The notes under the pieces were generated by a model, which saw only the letters and a list, made by a program, of their open reading frames with translations, ran no database searches and had not been told where the DNA came from. The position numbers and the translations under genes were made by a program. From an uncultured Bacteroidota bacterium (GTDB lineage: Bacteria > Bacteroidota > Bacteroidia > Bacteroidales > P3): 64,000 nucleotides of DNA. Below are positions 17,361 through 26,955 of this stretch, one piece after another; the stretch's first letter is position 1; each line of letters starts with the position of its first letter. The stretch spans positions 39,795 through 103,794 of the forward strand of contig CACXXO010000008.1 of assembly GCA_902771735.1 (NCBI GenBank), read 5' to 3'.

Positions 17361-18046
17361 TACAGCAACGGATAAAACGGAAACTATACAAACTCACCCA
17401 CCCTGTGGTGGGCGAGATATGGATGCTGCATCGCGTGGTGGAGCATGTGAGCAATGTGCCTGAGCAAAAGGAGCTGGAGGTGACTGTCGCCTGGCTTGAA
17501 CAAAAAATAAATGAATACCGAAGCAAAGGCTACACCTTTGTATCCATCGACAATCTGCCTGAACACGGCCGTTGGGTATGCCTCACCTTCGACGATGGCT
17601 ACCGCGACAACCACACCCTCGCCTACCCTATGCTGAAACGCCTCAGCGTGCCGTTCACAGTGTATGTTACCTCAGGATTCATTGATAACCAACTATCCAT
17701 GTGGTGGTATCCCAATCAGCAACTGGGTATGAGTTCAGACGAGCTGCAACTGATGGACGCAAACCCTCTATGCACCATCGGAGCCCACACCGTGAGCCAC
17801 CCTAAACTTGACACCCTCACGCGAGAGCAACAATACCGCGAAATAGCCGAATCAAAACAGACCCTGGAAGCGCTGTTGGGACACGAAATAAAGCACTTCT
17901 CCTTCCCCCATGGCGCCCACAACGACGACACACTGGCTATCTGCCGCGAGCTCGGCTTCAGGACCGTCGTCCAGTCATGGGGCGGTCCTCTGCGCCGTGG
18001 CGAGAATCCGTATCCCCTGCCCAGAATAAACATGACAACAAAATGA
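17357..18046 (+). CDS. Polysaccharide deacetylase family protein (NodB/CE4 fold)
   Basis: The 229-residue protein shows LTFDDGYRDN (catalytic and metal Asp pair), GAHTVSHPKL (metal histidines) and FSFPHGAHND, the first motifs of carbohydrate esterase 4. There is no signal peptide, so if active it would act in the cytoplasm, probably on a lipid-linked intermediate. It is short and stops soon after the last motif. It overlaps both neighbours by four bases. Confidence 0.75.
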   Translation: MIQQRIKRKLYKLTHPVVGEIWMLHRVVEHVSNVPEQKELEVTVAWLEQKINEYRSKGYTFVSIDNLPEHGRWVCLTFDDGYRDNHTLAYPMLKRLSVPFTVYVTSGFIDNQLSMWWYPNQQLGMSSDELQLMDANPLCTIGAHTVSHPKLDTLTREQQYREIAESKQTLEALLGHEIKHFSFPHGAHNDDTLAICRELGFRTVVQSWGGPLRRGENPYPLPRINMTTK

Positions 18047-18822
18047 CAGACCCCAAAAGGATTAAGATATACACCCGGTCGATGAACGATGTGCTATACC
18101 ACAAGTCAATGGCATTGTGTTCTTTGCCATACGAAAAGGTACAGCTGAAGAACACATCGGCCGAAGGTTACCTTTACCAAATTATCGCCGATACCGAAGC
18201 TGACTGGGTCGTGAATATCGACGAAGATGCCTTTGTCACCAATATTGGGGCGTTGGAACGACTGATTGACTACTGCATCGAGAACGGCTATGTCAACTGT
18301 GGCATGCCCGACGGAGGTGTGGTCCACTTGCGCGACGGCAACCCTTTGGTCACCAATCCTTACCTCAACATACTGAACACAAAAGCGCTGCGCGAACAAT
18401 TCAGCATCAACAAGCTCAACGAAAGTCCTGACAAAAACCGTTTTACTCAAACAGATTTGCTTGTGGGAGCACACGACTTTACGGCCACCGATATTGAGCC
18501 CTACTATCCTTTTTTCATCTGGTTGAGCAACCATTTCAAGACACTCTACCTCAAGGCGACCAATCATCCCGACGGTGAGTCGACAGTGCTCTACAACCAC
18601 CTGGGCGAGGAAGTGCTAATCCACACGTGGTACTCGCGCTACTACAACAACAACCGCTTCCACACCCACCGCATCGACAATGCCTTCAAGGAAGCCTGCC
18701 GGAAACAAGGAATCACTTACCAGAGTCCACTACACGATACATTGACATGCGCCGTCACAAGGACTCGCAGCATGCTGATGCACAGCCTTGTAGCGGCAAA
18801 ACATGCCATCATCAAACGATGA
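18043..18822 (+). CDS. Putative glycosyltransferase (unassigned GT-A-like)
   Basis: The 259-residue protein has WVVNIDEDAFVTNIGALERL, an acidic DxD-like motif set as in GT-A folds, and later EEVLIHTWYSRYY. I do not recognise a named family. Tight four-base overlaps with both neighbours and placement among glycosyltransferases support a role in glycan assembly; a non-catalytic or modifying role cannot be excluded. Confidence 0.5.
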   Translation: MTDPKRIKIYTRSMNDVLYHKSMALCSLPYEKVQLKNTSAEGYLYQIIADTEADWVVNIDEDAFVTNIGALERLIDYCIENGYVNCGMPDGGVVHLRDGNPLVTNPYLNILNTKALREQFSINKLNESPDKNRFTQTDLLVGAHDFTATDIEPYYPFFIWLSNHFKTLYLKATNHPDGESTVLYNHLGEEVLIHTWYSRYYNNNRFHTHRIDNAFKEACRKQGITYQSPLHDTLTCAVTRTRSMLMHSLVAAKHAIIKR

Positions 18823-19667
18823 AACAAGCCATCCTGATAACCGCTTACCGCGACATTCCAATGCTGGAAAAACTCGTCGACCGCTTCGACAACGATTTCG
18901 AGCTGTTCGTCCACGTAGACAAACGATGCCACGAAAGTCTTGCCAACATCGAAGGACGGAAGCAATTGCACCTATACCGCACCTATGCTGTGGAGTGGGG
19001 CGACTATAAACATCTGCTGGCGATTATTATGCTGATGCGAGAAGCATATAAGCACACCGACTTGCAGTATTTTCACCTCATTACGGGCAGCGACTACCCC
19101 ATTGTGCCGCTATCGCAGTTCAAGGCTTTTTGCGAAAAACACCGTGATGAGAACTATCTGGAGCACTTCCCATTGCCACATAGCGACTGGGGCAGCGAGG
19201 GCGGATTGAATCGCATACAATACTGGTGGTTGCGTCCAAACAGCACTCGCTCAAGCGGTGCATGGTTCACATGCAAGCTAATCAACCTGCAGCGGCGATT
19301 GGGGATAAAACGCAGGTTCTCCTACTTCGGAGGGAACCTCTATGGTGGTGGCACATACTGGAGTGTCTCCCGCAAGGCCGTAGGTGTTGCTCTCAACTAC
19401 CTTGAAAATAACAACAAGTATCTGCATCGGTTCCGTCACACCAGCATCGCCGAGGAGATATGCCTGCCAACCGTCTGGTGTAACAGCAGCTTGCCACTCA
19501 CCAACAACTACAAACGCTACATCGACTGGGGCCCAGACGGTGCCAATCCGCAGGTGCTCACCGAAGAAGACTACGACAACATTATCGCCTCCGGTGCACT
19601 CTTCGCACGTAAATTGGAGAGCGGCACTTCTGATAAACTGATAGAGTTCATTCAAAAATATGAATAA
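18819..19667 (+). CDS. Core-2/I-branching-type glycosyltransferase (GT14)
   Basis: The 282-residue protein reads ILITAYRDIPMLEKLV, FVHVDKR, YFHLITGSDYPI and GGTYWSVSRKA, the signature order of the Core-2/I-branching beta-1,6-N-acetylglucosaminyltransferase family. Bacterial members add xylose, GlcNAc or related residues in capsule and lipopolysaccharide synthesis. The longer frame from 18627 overlaps the upstream gene and is not used. It overlaps the next gene by eight bases. Confidence 0.8.
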   Translation: MKQAILITAYRDIPMLEKLVDRFDNDFELFVHVDKRCHESLANIEGRKQLHLYRTYAVEWGDYKHLLAIIMLMREAYKHTDLQYFHLITGSDYPIVPLSQFKAFCEKHRDENYLEHFPLPHSDWGSEGGLNRIQYWWLRPNSTRSSGAWFTCKLINLQRRLGIKRRFSYFGGNLYGGGTYWSVSRKAVGVALNYLENNNKYLHRFRHTSIAEEICLPTVWCNSSLPLTNNYKRYIDWGPDGANPQVLTEEDYDNIIASGALFARKLESGTSDKLIEFIQKYE

Positions 19668-20283
19668 AATTTCACTGTTGTCTTTTGTTTTCAGACATAC
19701 CCATAATAGTATTGTCAAACGTAAATGTATAAAAAAAATATGCCGATTAGAAGGAGGTGAAGCCTATTCAAAAACAGCCAGAATCCTCTTTAACGAGGCT
19801 TATGGGCTAAAAATCGGATATGGCACATATGGTGGGATATGGACTAATGGCGCTTTACACTGGCAAGATATCACTATTGGTAACTATTGCTCTTTTGCCA
19901 ACAATATTTCTATTTATACAGGTAACCACCCCACCAATGATTTCACTAGTCATCCCATTTTATATAACCCTTCATTCGGCGCACCCGAAACACTAAACAC
20001 AGGGCAGCCATTAACGATTGGTAATGATGTATGGGTTGGTCAGAACGTCATAATTCTTCCAGGGTGCCATTATATAGGCAATGGCGCAATTATTGGTGCC
20101 GGTGCAGTAGTAACAAGAGACATTGAACCTTACACCATTAATGTTGGCAACCCTGCAAAAACAATCCGAAAAAGATTTTCTGATAACGTGATACTGAAAC
20201 TCGAAGAATCTCATTGGTGGGATATGGAATTGGAAGAACTCAAAGGGAATATAAACAAGCTAAGAAGCCTCTGCAATAAGTAA
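19660..20283 (+). CDS. CatB-type O-acetyltransferase (hexapeptide repeat)
   Basis: The 207-residue protein has the xenobiotic/CatB acetyltransferase pattern: ITIGNYCSFANNISIYTGNH with the catalytic-type His, IGNDVWVGQNVIILPG, IGAGAVVTRDIEPYTINVG and NPAKTIRKRF. It would O-acetylate a sugar from acetyl-CoA. The gene is much richer in A+T than both neighbours, with many ATA and AGA codons, so it looks like a single-gene acquisition. Confidence 0.8.
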   Translation: MNKISLLSFVFRHTHNSIVKRKCIKKICRLEGGEAYSKTARILFNEAYGLKIGYGTYGGIWTNGALHWQDITIGNYCSFANNISIYTGNHPTNDFTSHPILYNPSFGAPETLNTGQPLTIGNDVWVGQNVIILPGCHYIGNGAIIGAGAVVTRDIEPYTINVGNPAKTIRKRFSDNVILKLEESHWWDMELEELKGNINKLRSLCNK

Positions 20284-20290
20284 TAAAGCG

Positions 20291-21205
20291 ATGAAATTCT
20301 CCATCATCGTACCGGTTTATAATGTCGAGGCATACCTCGATGATTGTCTCACGAGCCTACAATCGCAGGAGTATACTGACTTCGAGGTCATCTGCGTCAA
20401 CGACGGTTCCACTGACGGTAGCCGTGAAATTCTCTCTGAGTGGGAGAGCCGATTCCCACAGATGAAGGTAATCGACCGAGAGAACGGAGGATTGAGTGCA
20501 GCACGAAATACCGGCCTGGCGGCTGCCACGGGCGACTATGTGGTCTTCGTCGACAGCGACGACTGGGTGGAGTCCTCCATGCTGAGTCGACTGGCAGAAG
20601 AAACCAGAGACGAAGACATGCTATGCTACGCTTGCCGGAAGAGCAACAGCGGTACCACCGACACTCTCCTCCCAGAGCGCACCGACGGCTGGAGTTACTA
20701 CAACCGACACGCACTGGAGCACCGCGAGGTGGCCTTTGTCTGCGTGTGGCAACGCTGCTACCGCCGCCAGTTCCTGATTGACAACAGCCTCTACTTCCGC
20801 GAAGGTATACTACACGAAGACAACGAGTTCACCCCACGCGCATGCCTATACGCCAAAAGCATCAAGGTTATACCCAATGTACTCTACAACTACCGGGTGC
20901 GACCCGGCAGCATTATGACAACACGAGGGTTGCGGAGCAAAGAGAGCATGATAACCATAGGCAACGAACTGTCGGAATTATTCAGCAATGAGAACGGCAT
21001 TGACAAGACCATCGTCTATCAAGCACTTACCCAATGCTACCAAATGGCATTCGTCAACAATACCCATGAAGAAGACCAGTACCTATTGCCTCTGGTCAAC
21101 TGGCAATGCTACAGAAGGGTGAGCCGCACCAAAACCCGTCATCGCCTGCAATATCTTGCCCTGAGGATATCGCCCACCCTGTTCAGATTTATCAACCAAC
21201 GCTGA
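20291..21205 (+). CDS. Glycosyltransferase family 2
   Basis: The 304-residue protein has FSIIVPVYNVEAYLDDCLTS, CVNDGSTDGS, NGGLSAARNTGL and VFVDSDDWVE, a textbook GT2 core; the second half carries HEDNEFTPRACL. This set is common in enzymes that extend capsule and exopolysaccharide repeat units. Composition is back to the chromosomal average. Confidence 0.85.
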   Translation: MKFSIIVPVYNVEAYLDDCLTSLQSQEYTDFEVICVNDGSTDGSREILSEWESRFPQMKVIDRENGGLSAARNTGLAAATGDYVVFVDSDDWVESSMLSRLAEETRDEDMLCYACRKSNSGTTDTLLPERTDGWSYYNRHALEHREVAFVCVWQRCYRRQFLIDNSLYFREGILHEDNEFTPRACLYAKSIKVIPNVLYNYRVRPGSIMTTRGLRSKESMITIGNELSELFSNENGIDKTIVYQALTQCYQMAFVNNTHEEDQYLLPLVNWQCYRRVSRTKTRHRLQYLALRISPTLFRFINQR

Positions 21206-21211
21206 CTACTT

Positions 21212-22318
21212 ATGAAAAAGATAATGGTCGTTTTCGGCACCCGACCCGAGGCCATCAAGATGGCTCCGGTGGTAAAAGAGCTGCAACGGCGTAGCGAACA
21301 GTTCAAAGTCGTTGTCTGCGTCACCGGCCAGCACCGCGAGATGCTCGACCAGATGCTCGGCGTGTTTGACATACACCCCGATTACGACCTTGACATCATG
21401 CAACCCGGACAGGACCTCTACGACGTCTCATCACGCATACTGCTCGGCATGCGCGACGTGCTGACCCAGGAGAGTCCCGACCTTGTGCTGGTGCATGGCG
21501 ATACATCCACCTCGACCTTTGCCGCGTTGGCCGCTTTCTACCTGCAGATTCCCGTAGGGCATGTGGAAGCAGGCCTGAGGACCAACAACATCTACAGTCC
21601 TTGGCCCGAAGAGATGAACCGTCAGTTGAATGGACGCCTCTGCACCTGGCATTTCGCACCGACGGAGACGGCGCGGCAGAACCTTCTAAACGAGCATGTC
21701 GACGATGCACATATAGTCGTTACCGGCAACACAGTCATCGATGCGCTGCACTGGGTAGTGGCATCAGGCAAAGCAATGGCCCCTCAGTTCGGCCGCGACG
21801 AACACCGACGCATGGTACTCATCACCGGTCACCGCCGCGAGAACTTTGGCGACGGCATGAAACATATCTGCCAGGCCATCAACGCACTGGCCGAGCAATT
21901 CAAGGATGTGGACTTCGTCTACCCCATCCACCTCAACCCCAATATCCGCCGTCCGGTACAGAAAATCATCAACGGCAGCCGTAGCAACGTCTATCTGCTG
22001 GAGCCGCTATCGTATCTCGAGTTTGTGGCCATGATGCAGCAGAGCACCTTGATACTCACCGACAGCGGCGGCATACAGGAGGAGGCTCCCGCTTTCGGAA
22101 AGCCGGTGCTGGTGATGCGCGACACCACCGAGCGTCCCGAAGCCATCGAGGCCGGTACGGCCAAACTTGTGGGCACAGACAAAGACACCATCATAAATGC
22201 TGTAGCCGATCTCCTCACTGACTCCAACACCCACACTGCCATGGCCCATGCTGCAAACCCCTTCGGCGATGGTCATGCAGCCGAACACATTGCCGACTTC
22301 ATTGCGTCGCATGAATAA
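21212..22318 (+). CDS. wecB: UDP-N-acetylglucosamine 2-epimerase (non-hydrolysing)
   Basis: The 368-residue protein has FGTRPEAIKMAPVVKEL, VTGQHREML, VHGDTSTS, GHVEAGLRT, TGHRRENFG and DSGGIQEEAP, all hallmarks of the non-hydrolysing epimerase that interconverts UDP-GlcNAc and UDP-ManNAc in the cytoplasm. A dehydrogenase (WecC) to make UDP-ManNAcA is not in the window. A second, more distant paralogue is at 33762-34835. Confidence 0.9.
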   Translation: MKKIMVVFGTRPEAIKMAPVVKELQRRSEQFKVVVCVTGQHREMLDQMLGVFDIHPDYDLDIMQPGQDLYDVSSRILLGMRDVLTQESPDLVLVHGDTSTSTFAALAAFYLQIPVGHVEAGLRTNNIYSPWPEEMNRQLNGRLCTWHFAPTETARQNLLNEHVDDAHIVVTGNTVIDALHWVVASGKAMAPQFGRDEHRRMVLITGHRRENFGDGMKHICQAINALAEQFKDVDFVYPIHLNPNIRRPVQKIINGSRSNVYLLEPLSYLEFVAMMQQSTLILTDSGGIQEEAPAFGKPVLVMRDTTERPEAIEAGTAKLVGTDKDTIINAVADLLTDSNTHTAMAHAANPFGDGHAAEHIADFIASHE

Positions 22319-23387
22319 AAGCATTCACCTACCGGGGCTCAATGGACTGCGTGCTATCGCAGCGCTGTCGGTCATGTGGGGACATACGTTCCAAAAAGAC
22401 TTTGGCGACTGGGGTATCGAAGGCTTCAAGCTGCCTGTCGTGGCTGACGGCGTCACGCTCTTTTTCGTCATCAGCGGTTTCCTCATCACCTACCTGTTGC
22501 TGCACGAACAGGAGCAGAGCCGAACGGTGAGCATACCCAAATTCTATATGCGCCGCATTTTAAGAATATGGCCCATATATTACCTTTATCTGCTAATCGC
22601 AGTGTTCACCACATCCACTTGGCACGACCCGAACATCTGGTACTATTGCCTCTTCACCGCCAATATACCGTTCATCCTGACTGCCGGCATCTGGCCCATA
22701 GTCCATTATTGGAGCCTTGGTGTCGAGGAGCAGTTCTACCTCTTCTGGCCTTGGTTGGTGAAACTGACCCACGGCAGAATAAAGCGGCTGCTGACGATAG
22801 CCGTCATCGTTTGCGTGACCTGGCTCGCTTGTAAATGGGGCCTCTATCTGGCTTACGGCACAAATACAGCCTATCGGTTCTTCGCCGTCACGCGCTTCGA
22901 TTGCATGATGATTGGGGCCATTGGGGCCATATTATACTTCATGAAGTGCAAGCTATTCACCAACATTCTAATGAACCGCACACTGGGAGTTATCTGTTTT
23001 CTGCTCCTGCTATTCTCACTGCCATGGGTCAGTGTCATTCCCGCGCCCATAAGACCTCAGCTGATTGCCGTCCTCTCAATTGTATGCATCACGAGCCAGT
23101 TGAATAACCCCGTCATCAACCTTGAGAACCGCGTATGCGACTTCGTGGGCAAGATATCCTACGGCATCTATGTCATCCACCCGTTGCTGATATTCGGACT
23201 TTCAGCCCTTTACAGAAACACCGGCATACATCTCTCGACAACAACAGCCACAATACTGATATACTGCATAATCACCGCAGCCACGGTACTTGTCGCCTGG
23301 CTGTCCTACAAGTTCTTCGAAAGCCCATTCCTGCGGCTGAAGAATAGATTTGCCATCATCCAAAGCCAGAACTCTATGAAAGCCTGA
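22311..23387 (+). CDS. Acyltransferase 3 family membrane protein (O-acetyltransferase)
   Basis: The 358-residue protein has about ten hydrophobic segments, the conserved His of LSVMWGHTF near the N-terminus and MRRILRIWPIYYLYL, the RxxR-like motif of acyltransferase-3 proteins. Members add acetyl or other acyl groups to surface sugars across the inner membrane. The start overlaps the wecB stop by eight bases. Confidence 0.85.
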   Translation: MNKSIHLPGLNGLRAIAALSVMWGHTFQKDFGDWGIEGFKLPVVADGVTLFFVISGFLITYLLLHEQEQSRTVSIPKFYMRRILRIWPIYYLYLLIAVFTTSTWHDPNIWYYCLFTANIPFILTAGIWPIVHYWSLGVEEQFYLFWPWLVKLTHGRIKRLLTIAVIVCVTWLACKWGLYLAYGTNTAYRFFAVTRFDCMMIGAIGAILYFMKCKLFTNILMNRTLGVICFLLLLFSLPWVSVIPAPIRPQLIAVLSIVCITSQLNNPVINLENRVCDFVGKISYGIYVIHPLLIFGLSALYRNTGIHLSTTTATILIYCIITAATVLVAWLSYKFFESPFLRLKNRFAIIQSQNSMKA

Positions 23388-23394
23388 CACCACT

Positions 23395-24357
23395 ATGCCA
23401 CTATTCTCGGTCATCATACCACTCTACAACAAAGCGCCCTACGTCGGCAAGACTATAGAGAGTGTCCTTGGACAGACTCTCGGCAACTACGAGCTGATAA
23501 TCATCGACAACGGGTCGACCGACGGCAGCAGCGAGATTGTGGCAGGCTTCACTGACCCACGTATTCGTACTATTCGGTTAGATAAGAATGTCGGCGTCAG
23601 CAATGCCCGCAACAACGGAGTCGCGATAGCCACCGCTACCTACATCACCTTTCTCGATGCCGACGATTGGTGGGAACCTACTTTCCTTGAAGAGATGGCC
23701 GGACTCATAGAGCGCCACCCCGACGCAGGTATCTACGGCACAGGCTACTATATCGTCAAGAACAGTAAAAAACGGCTGGCTCCTGTCGGTGTAGGAGAAG
23801 AGTTTGTGGAGGGTGAGATAAACTACTGTTCAGTCTATGCCAGGACTCTCTGCATGCCACTGACGAGCATTACCATAGCCTTGCCAAAGGCGGTATTTGA
23901 GGAGAATGGCGGATTCAAGCCCCATCTGAAGCTGGGCGAAGACTTCGACCTATGGATCCGCATAGCCTTGAAGCACAAAGTAGTGTTCCTCAACAAGCCG
24001 CTGAGCAACTACAACCAAGATGTGGATGTCACCTATCGCGGCACTCACCACCTGTGCGGCCCCAAGGAGCACATGCTGTGGAACCTCGGCTACCTGGAGC
24101 CCGAAGAGAAAACCAACCCCGATTATAAGCAACTCATTGACAACCTGCGCACCTACAGTCTGCTACCCTACCTACTCACCAAACAATACCGCAGCGCCGC
24201 CCGCACCGAGCTGGCCAAGGTGGACTGGAGCCTCCAGCCCGCCAAAACCAGCAGACTGTACCAAAGGCCCGTCTGGATACTGAAAAAGAGGGCACAAATA
24301 CTAACCCTCGGATCATTCGTCAAACAACGACTCATTTCCCTTCGGAACAAAAAATGA
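23395..24357 (+). CDS. Glycosyltransferase family 2
   Basis: The 320-residue protein has FSVIIPLYNKAPYVGKTIES, IIDNGSTDGS, NVGVSNARNNGV and FLDADDWWEP. GEDFDLWIRIAL supplies the acceptor-side acidic pair. The C-terminus is basic. It is followed by a four-base ATGA overlap. Confidence 0.85.
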   Translation: MPLFSVIIPLYNKAPYVGKTIESVLGQTLGNYELIIIDNGSTDGSSEIVAGFTDPRIRTIRLDKNVGVSNARNNGVAIATATYITFLDADDWWEPTFLEEMAGLIERHPDAGIYGTGYYIVKNSKKRLAPVGVGEEFVEGEINYCSVYARTLCMPLTSITIALPKAVFEENGGFKPHLKLGEDFDLWIRIALKHKVVFLNKPLSNYNQDVDVTYRGTHHLCGPKEHMLWNLGYLEPEEKTNPDYKQLIDNLRTYSLLPYLLTKQYRSAARTELAKVDWSLQPAKTSRLYQRPVWILKKRAQILTLGSFVKQRLISLRNKK

Positions 24358-25361
24358 AAAGCAACATGGACTTCGACTACTCCATAGTTATCCGAACTCT
24401 CGGCACCACAGGCGAGAAATATCGAATAATGCTGGATGCAATTGAACATCAGACAGTCAAACCTCGCGAAATAGTGGTTGCCATCCCCGAAGGGTACGAA
24501 CTGGACCACATCCTCGGATACGAACGCGTGGTACGCTGTGCCAAAGGAATGGTGACGCAACGGGCCGTCGGCATGGACGAAGCAAAAGGCCAATACCTGC
24601 TGGTGCTGGACGACGACCTAGACTTCCCTCCCGACTTTGCAGAAAAGATGTACCAACACCTGGTGGAACACTCTCTGGACTGCACGTTGGCATTCCCCAC
24701 GTACCCCGTACAAACAACCGACAACACTTCGCCACGGCCTTCCCGAAAACAAAAAACACTGGCATTAATAAAAAAATTCAGGGGAGCTTTTACCGGGCAA
24801 GTTTTCTACAGTCAACGGAAAGCGGAGTGGTTCGATGTCATCACCTCGACAGCAGGGCACCGGACCTACGTGAACTGCGAGGACAAACTGTGCCAGGCCG
24901 GATGTTTCCAGTGTTTTTTTATCAAGGGCGACATGGCCAAAAAAGTTCGATTCACCGAGGAATCCTGGCTTGAACAGGGCAGACTGTCGGCGTATGCCGC
25001 ATACGACGACGCTGTCTTTTTCTACAAATTATACCTGCAAGGGGGACGAATTGCCTACGCCACAGAGACAGGCTACACCCATCTGGATGCCGGCGCCGGA
25101 CGTCCGGCCAAGACCAAGTTGGAGGCCAAACGCATACGGCTCTACACCATCGGGCGTAACCGAACCCTGTTTTGGCTGCTCCACATCTGGCCAAGCCGAC
25201 GCAGGCTGCGCACCCTGATTGGCGGATTGTACGCCCTGATCAACTATACAATTTATAACATAGCCATCAACCTCCATCCCAAATACTGGCCAGCCATCGC
25301 CTCCCTCTTCCGAGGCTACCGCGACGCCTTTCATTACCACAGCAACAGGAAAAAACAATGA
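24354..25361 (+). CDS. GT2-like glycosyltransferase
   Basis: The 335-residue protein starts YSIVIRTLGTTGEKYRIML and has YLLVLDDDLDFPPDFAEKM, a GT-A DxD cluster. Several cysteines (CEDKLCQAGCFQCFF) lie in the middle. The order of motifs is like GT2 but the first motif is atypical, so donor and acceptor are unclear. It overlaps both neighbours by four bases. Confidence 0.65.
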   Translation: MKSNMDFDYSIVIRTLGTTGEKYRIMLDAIEHQTVKPREIVVAIPEGYELDHILGYERVVRCAKGMVTQRAVGMDEAKGQYLLVLDDDLDFPPDFAEKMYQHLVEHSLDCTLAFPTYPVQTTDNTSPRPSRKQKTLALIKKFRGAFTGQVFYSQRKAEWFDVITSTAGHRTYVNCEDKLCQAGCFQCFFIKGDMAKKVRFTEESWLEQGRLSAYAAYDDAVFFYKLYLQGGRIAYATETGYTHLDAGAGRPAKTKLEAKRIRLYTIGRNRTLFWLLHIWPSRRRLRTLIGGLYALINYTIYNIAINLHPKYWPAIASLFRGYRDAFHYHSNRKKQ

Positions 25362-26077
25362 TACCCAAAACCATACACTACTGCTGGTTTGGCCGGGGCG
25401 AGATGCCGCAGCTGGCACAGGACTGCATAGCCTCGTGGCACAGACACATGCCCGACTGGGAATACAAACTGTGGAACGAAGACAACTTCGACGTAAACTG
25501 CACCCCCTATACATCCGAGGCATACAGCGCCAAGAAATACGCTTTCGTAACCGACTACGTCAGGTTGTACGCCCTGATGACCGAAGGCGGGGTATATATG
25601 GACACCGACGTAGAAGTGCTTAAACCCCTGGACAATCTGCTGGAGAACAGCGCCTTCACAGGATACGAGGGGACAAAAACGATGTATCCCGTCACCGGCA
25701 TCATGGCCACCGAAGCCGGCGGTGCATGGGCCTTCGAGCAACTGCACGCCTACGACGGGGTCCACTTCGTGAAGTCCGACGGCAGCCTCGACACGACAAC
25801 GAACTGCCAACGTATCTACAGGCTGATGCTCGACAACGGATTCATTCCCAACGGAGGGAAACTGCAGACCTATAAGGACCTGACCATATACCCTGTCGAC
25901 TACTTCTGCCCCAGACAGAGCACAGGGGAGTTTCTGCTGACCGAGAACACCTATTGCGACCATCATTTCATGGGCTCGTGGTCGGACAAAAAAGCGCATA
26001 TTGGCCGGCTGGCGAAGATTATCGGCCAGCAGAACATGACTCGACTAATTAAATTGAAGAGGAAACTGTTGGGATGA
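25358..26077 (+). CDS. GT32-type glycosyltransferase (OCH1/capsular polysaccharide synthesis)
   Basis: The 239-residue protein begins MIPKTIHYCWFGRGEMP and has YAFVTDYVRLYALMTEGG and VYMDTDVEVLKPL, the DxD sugar-binding motif of the GT32 family. Bacterial members transfer hexoses or other sugars in capsule and O-antigen synthesis. Length and motif spacing are normal for the family. Confidence 0.85.
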   Translation: MIPKTIHYCWFGRGEMPQLAQDCIASWHRHMPDWEYKLWNEDNFDVNCTPYTSEAYSAKKYAFVTDYVRLYALMTEGGVYMDTDVEVLKPLDNLLENSAFTGYEGTKTMYPVTGIMATEAGGAWAFEQLHAYDGVHFVKSDGSLDTTTNCQRIYRLMLDNGFIPNGGKLQTYKDLTIYPVDYFCPRQSTGEFLLTENTYCDHHFMGSWSDKKAHIGRLAKIIGQQNMTRLIKLKRKLLG

Positions 26078-26955
26078 GCAATATTGCATACAAGGCATTG
26101 AGATGGAGCGGCGTGGCATGGATGTGGCGCGAAGCAGTACAACGCAGGAAGGTGACATTTTTGCTCTTCCACGACATGGATGCCACCGATGCCGAACGTA
26201 ACTTCGGCTACCTGAAGCGACACTACAACATCATAGGGCTCAACGATTATCTCGACGCCGTGAAAGACGGGAAACGCTTGCCGAACAAGGCCGTCGTCAT
26301 CACCTTCGACGACGGGCACACCAGCAACTACACTTTGTTGCCAGTAATCAAGCAGATGCAAATCCCTGTCACCATCTTCCTCTGCTCCTCCATAGTGGGG
26401 ACACATCGCCATTTTTGGTTCCGACACAACACGGAAATAAAGCCACAGATAGAGGCCTTGAAAAAGATCGCCAACGGACGACGACTTGAAACGCTGAGAC
26501 AATACGATTTCTCACAAGAGCAGGAGTACGGCGACACTCAGGCGTTGAGCAAAGAGCAGATTGAAGAGATGATACCATGGGTGAACTTCCAGTCGCATAC
26601 CTGCTTCCACCCAATACTGCCACAGTGCAATGACACTGCAGCCGAGAAAGAGATAATAGGGTCGAAGCGGCAACTGGAAGAGGTCTTCGGACTGACCGTC
26701 AACGCCCTCTCCTACCCCAACGGCGACTATTCCACACGCGACATCAGCCTGACACAAGCGGCAGGATATGAATGCGGCATCACCGTAGATTCTGGCTACA
26801 ACAACCTAAAGAGCAACCTCTTCAGACTAAAGCGGTTCTCAGTGAACGACGCCAAAAACACGACAGAACTGATGGTTAAGGCCAGCGGTTGCTATGCCTT
26901 GCTGAAACACTGGTTACACAAACCATCCTACGGATTCAAAGCCTCCCACGAATGA
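26074..26955 (+). CDS. Polysaccharide deacetylase family protein
   Basis: The 293-residue protein has VVITFDDGHTSNY (catalytic Asp pair), FQSHTCFHPIL (metal histidines) and LSYPNGDYSTRD, the core of the NodB/CE4 fold. No signal peptide is visible. It is the second of three deacetylase-like proteins in the operon and precedes a formyltransferase; de-N-acetylation followed by N-formylation is an attractive but untested idea. Confidence 0.75.
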   Translation: MSNIAYKALRWSGVAWMWREAVQRRKVTFLLFHDMDATDAERNFGYLKRHYNIIGLNDYLDAVKDGKRLPNKAVVITFDDGHTSNYTLLPVIKQMQIPVTIFLCSSIVGTHRHFWFRHNTEIKPQIEALKKIANGRRLETLRQYDFSQEQEYGDTQALSKEQIEEMIPWVNFQSHTCFHPILPQCNDTAAEKEIIGSKRQLEEVFGLTVNALSYPNGDYSTRDISLTQAAGYECGITVDSGYNNLKSNLFRLKRFSVNDAKNTTELMVKASGCYALLKHWLHKPSYGFKASHE

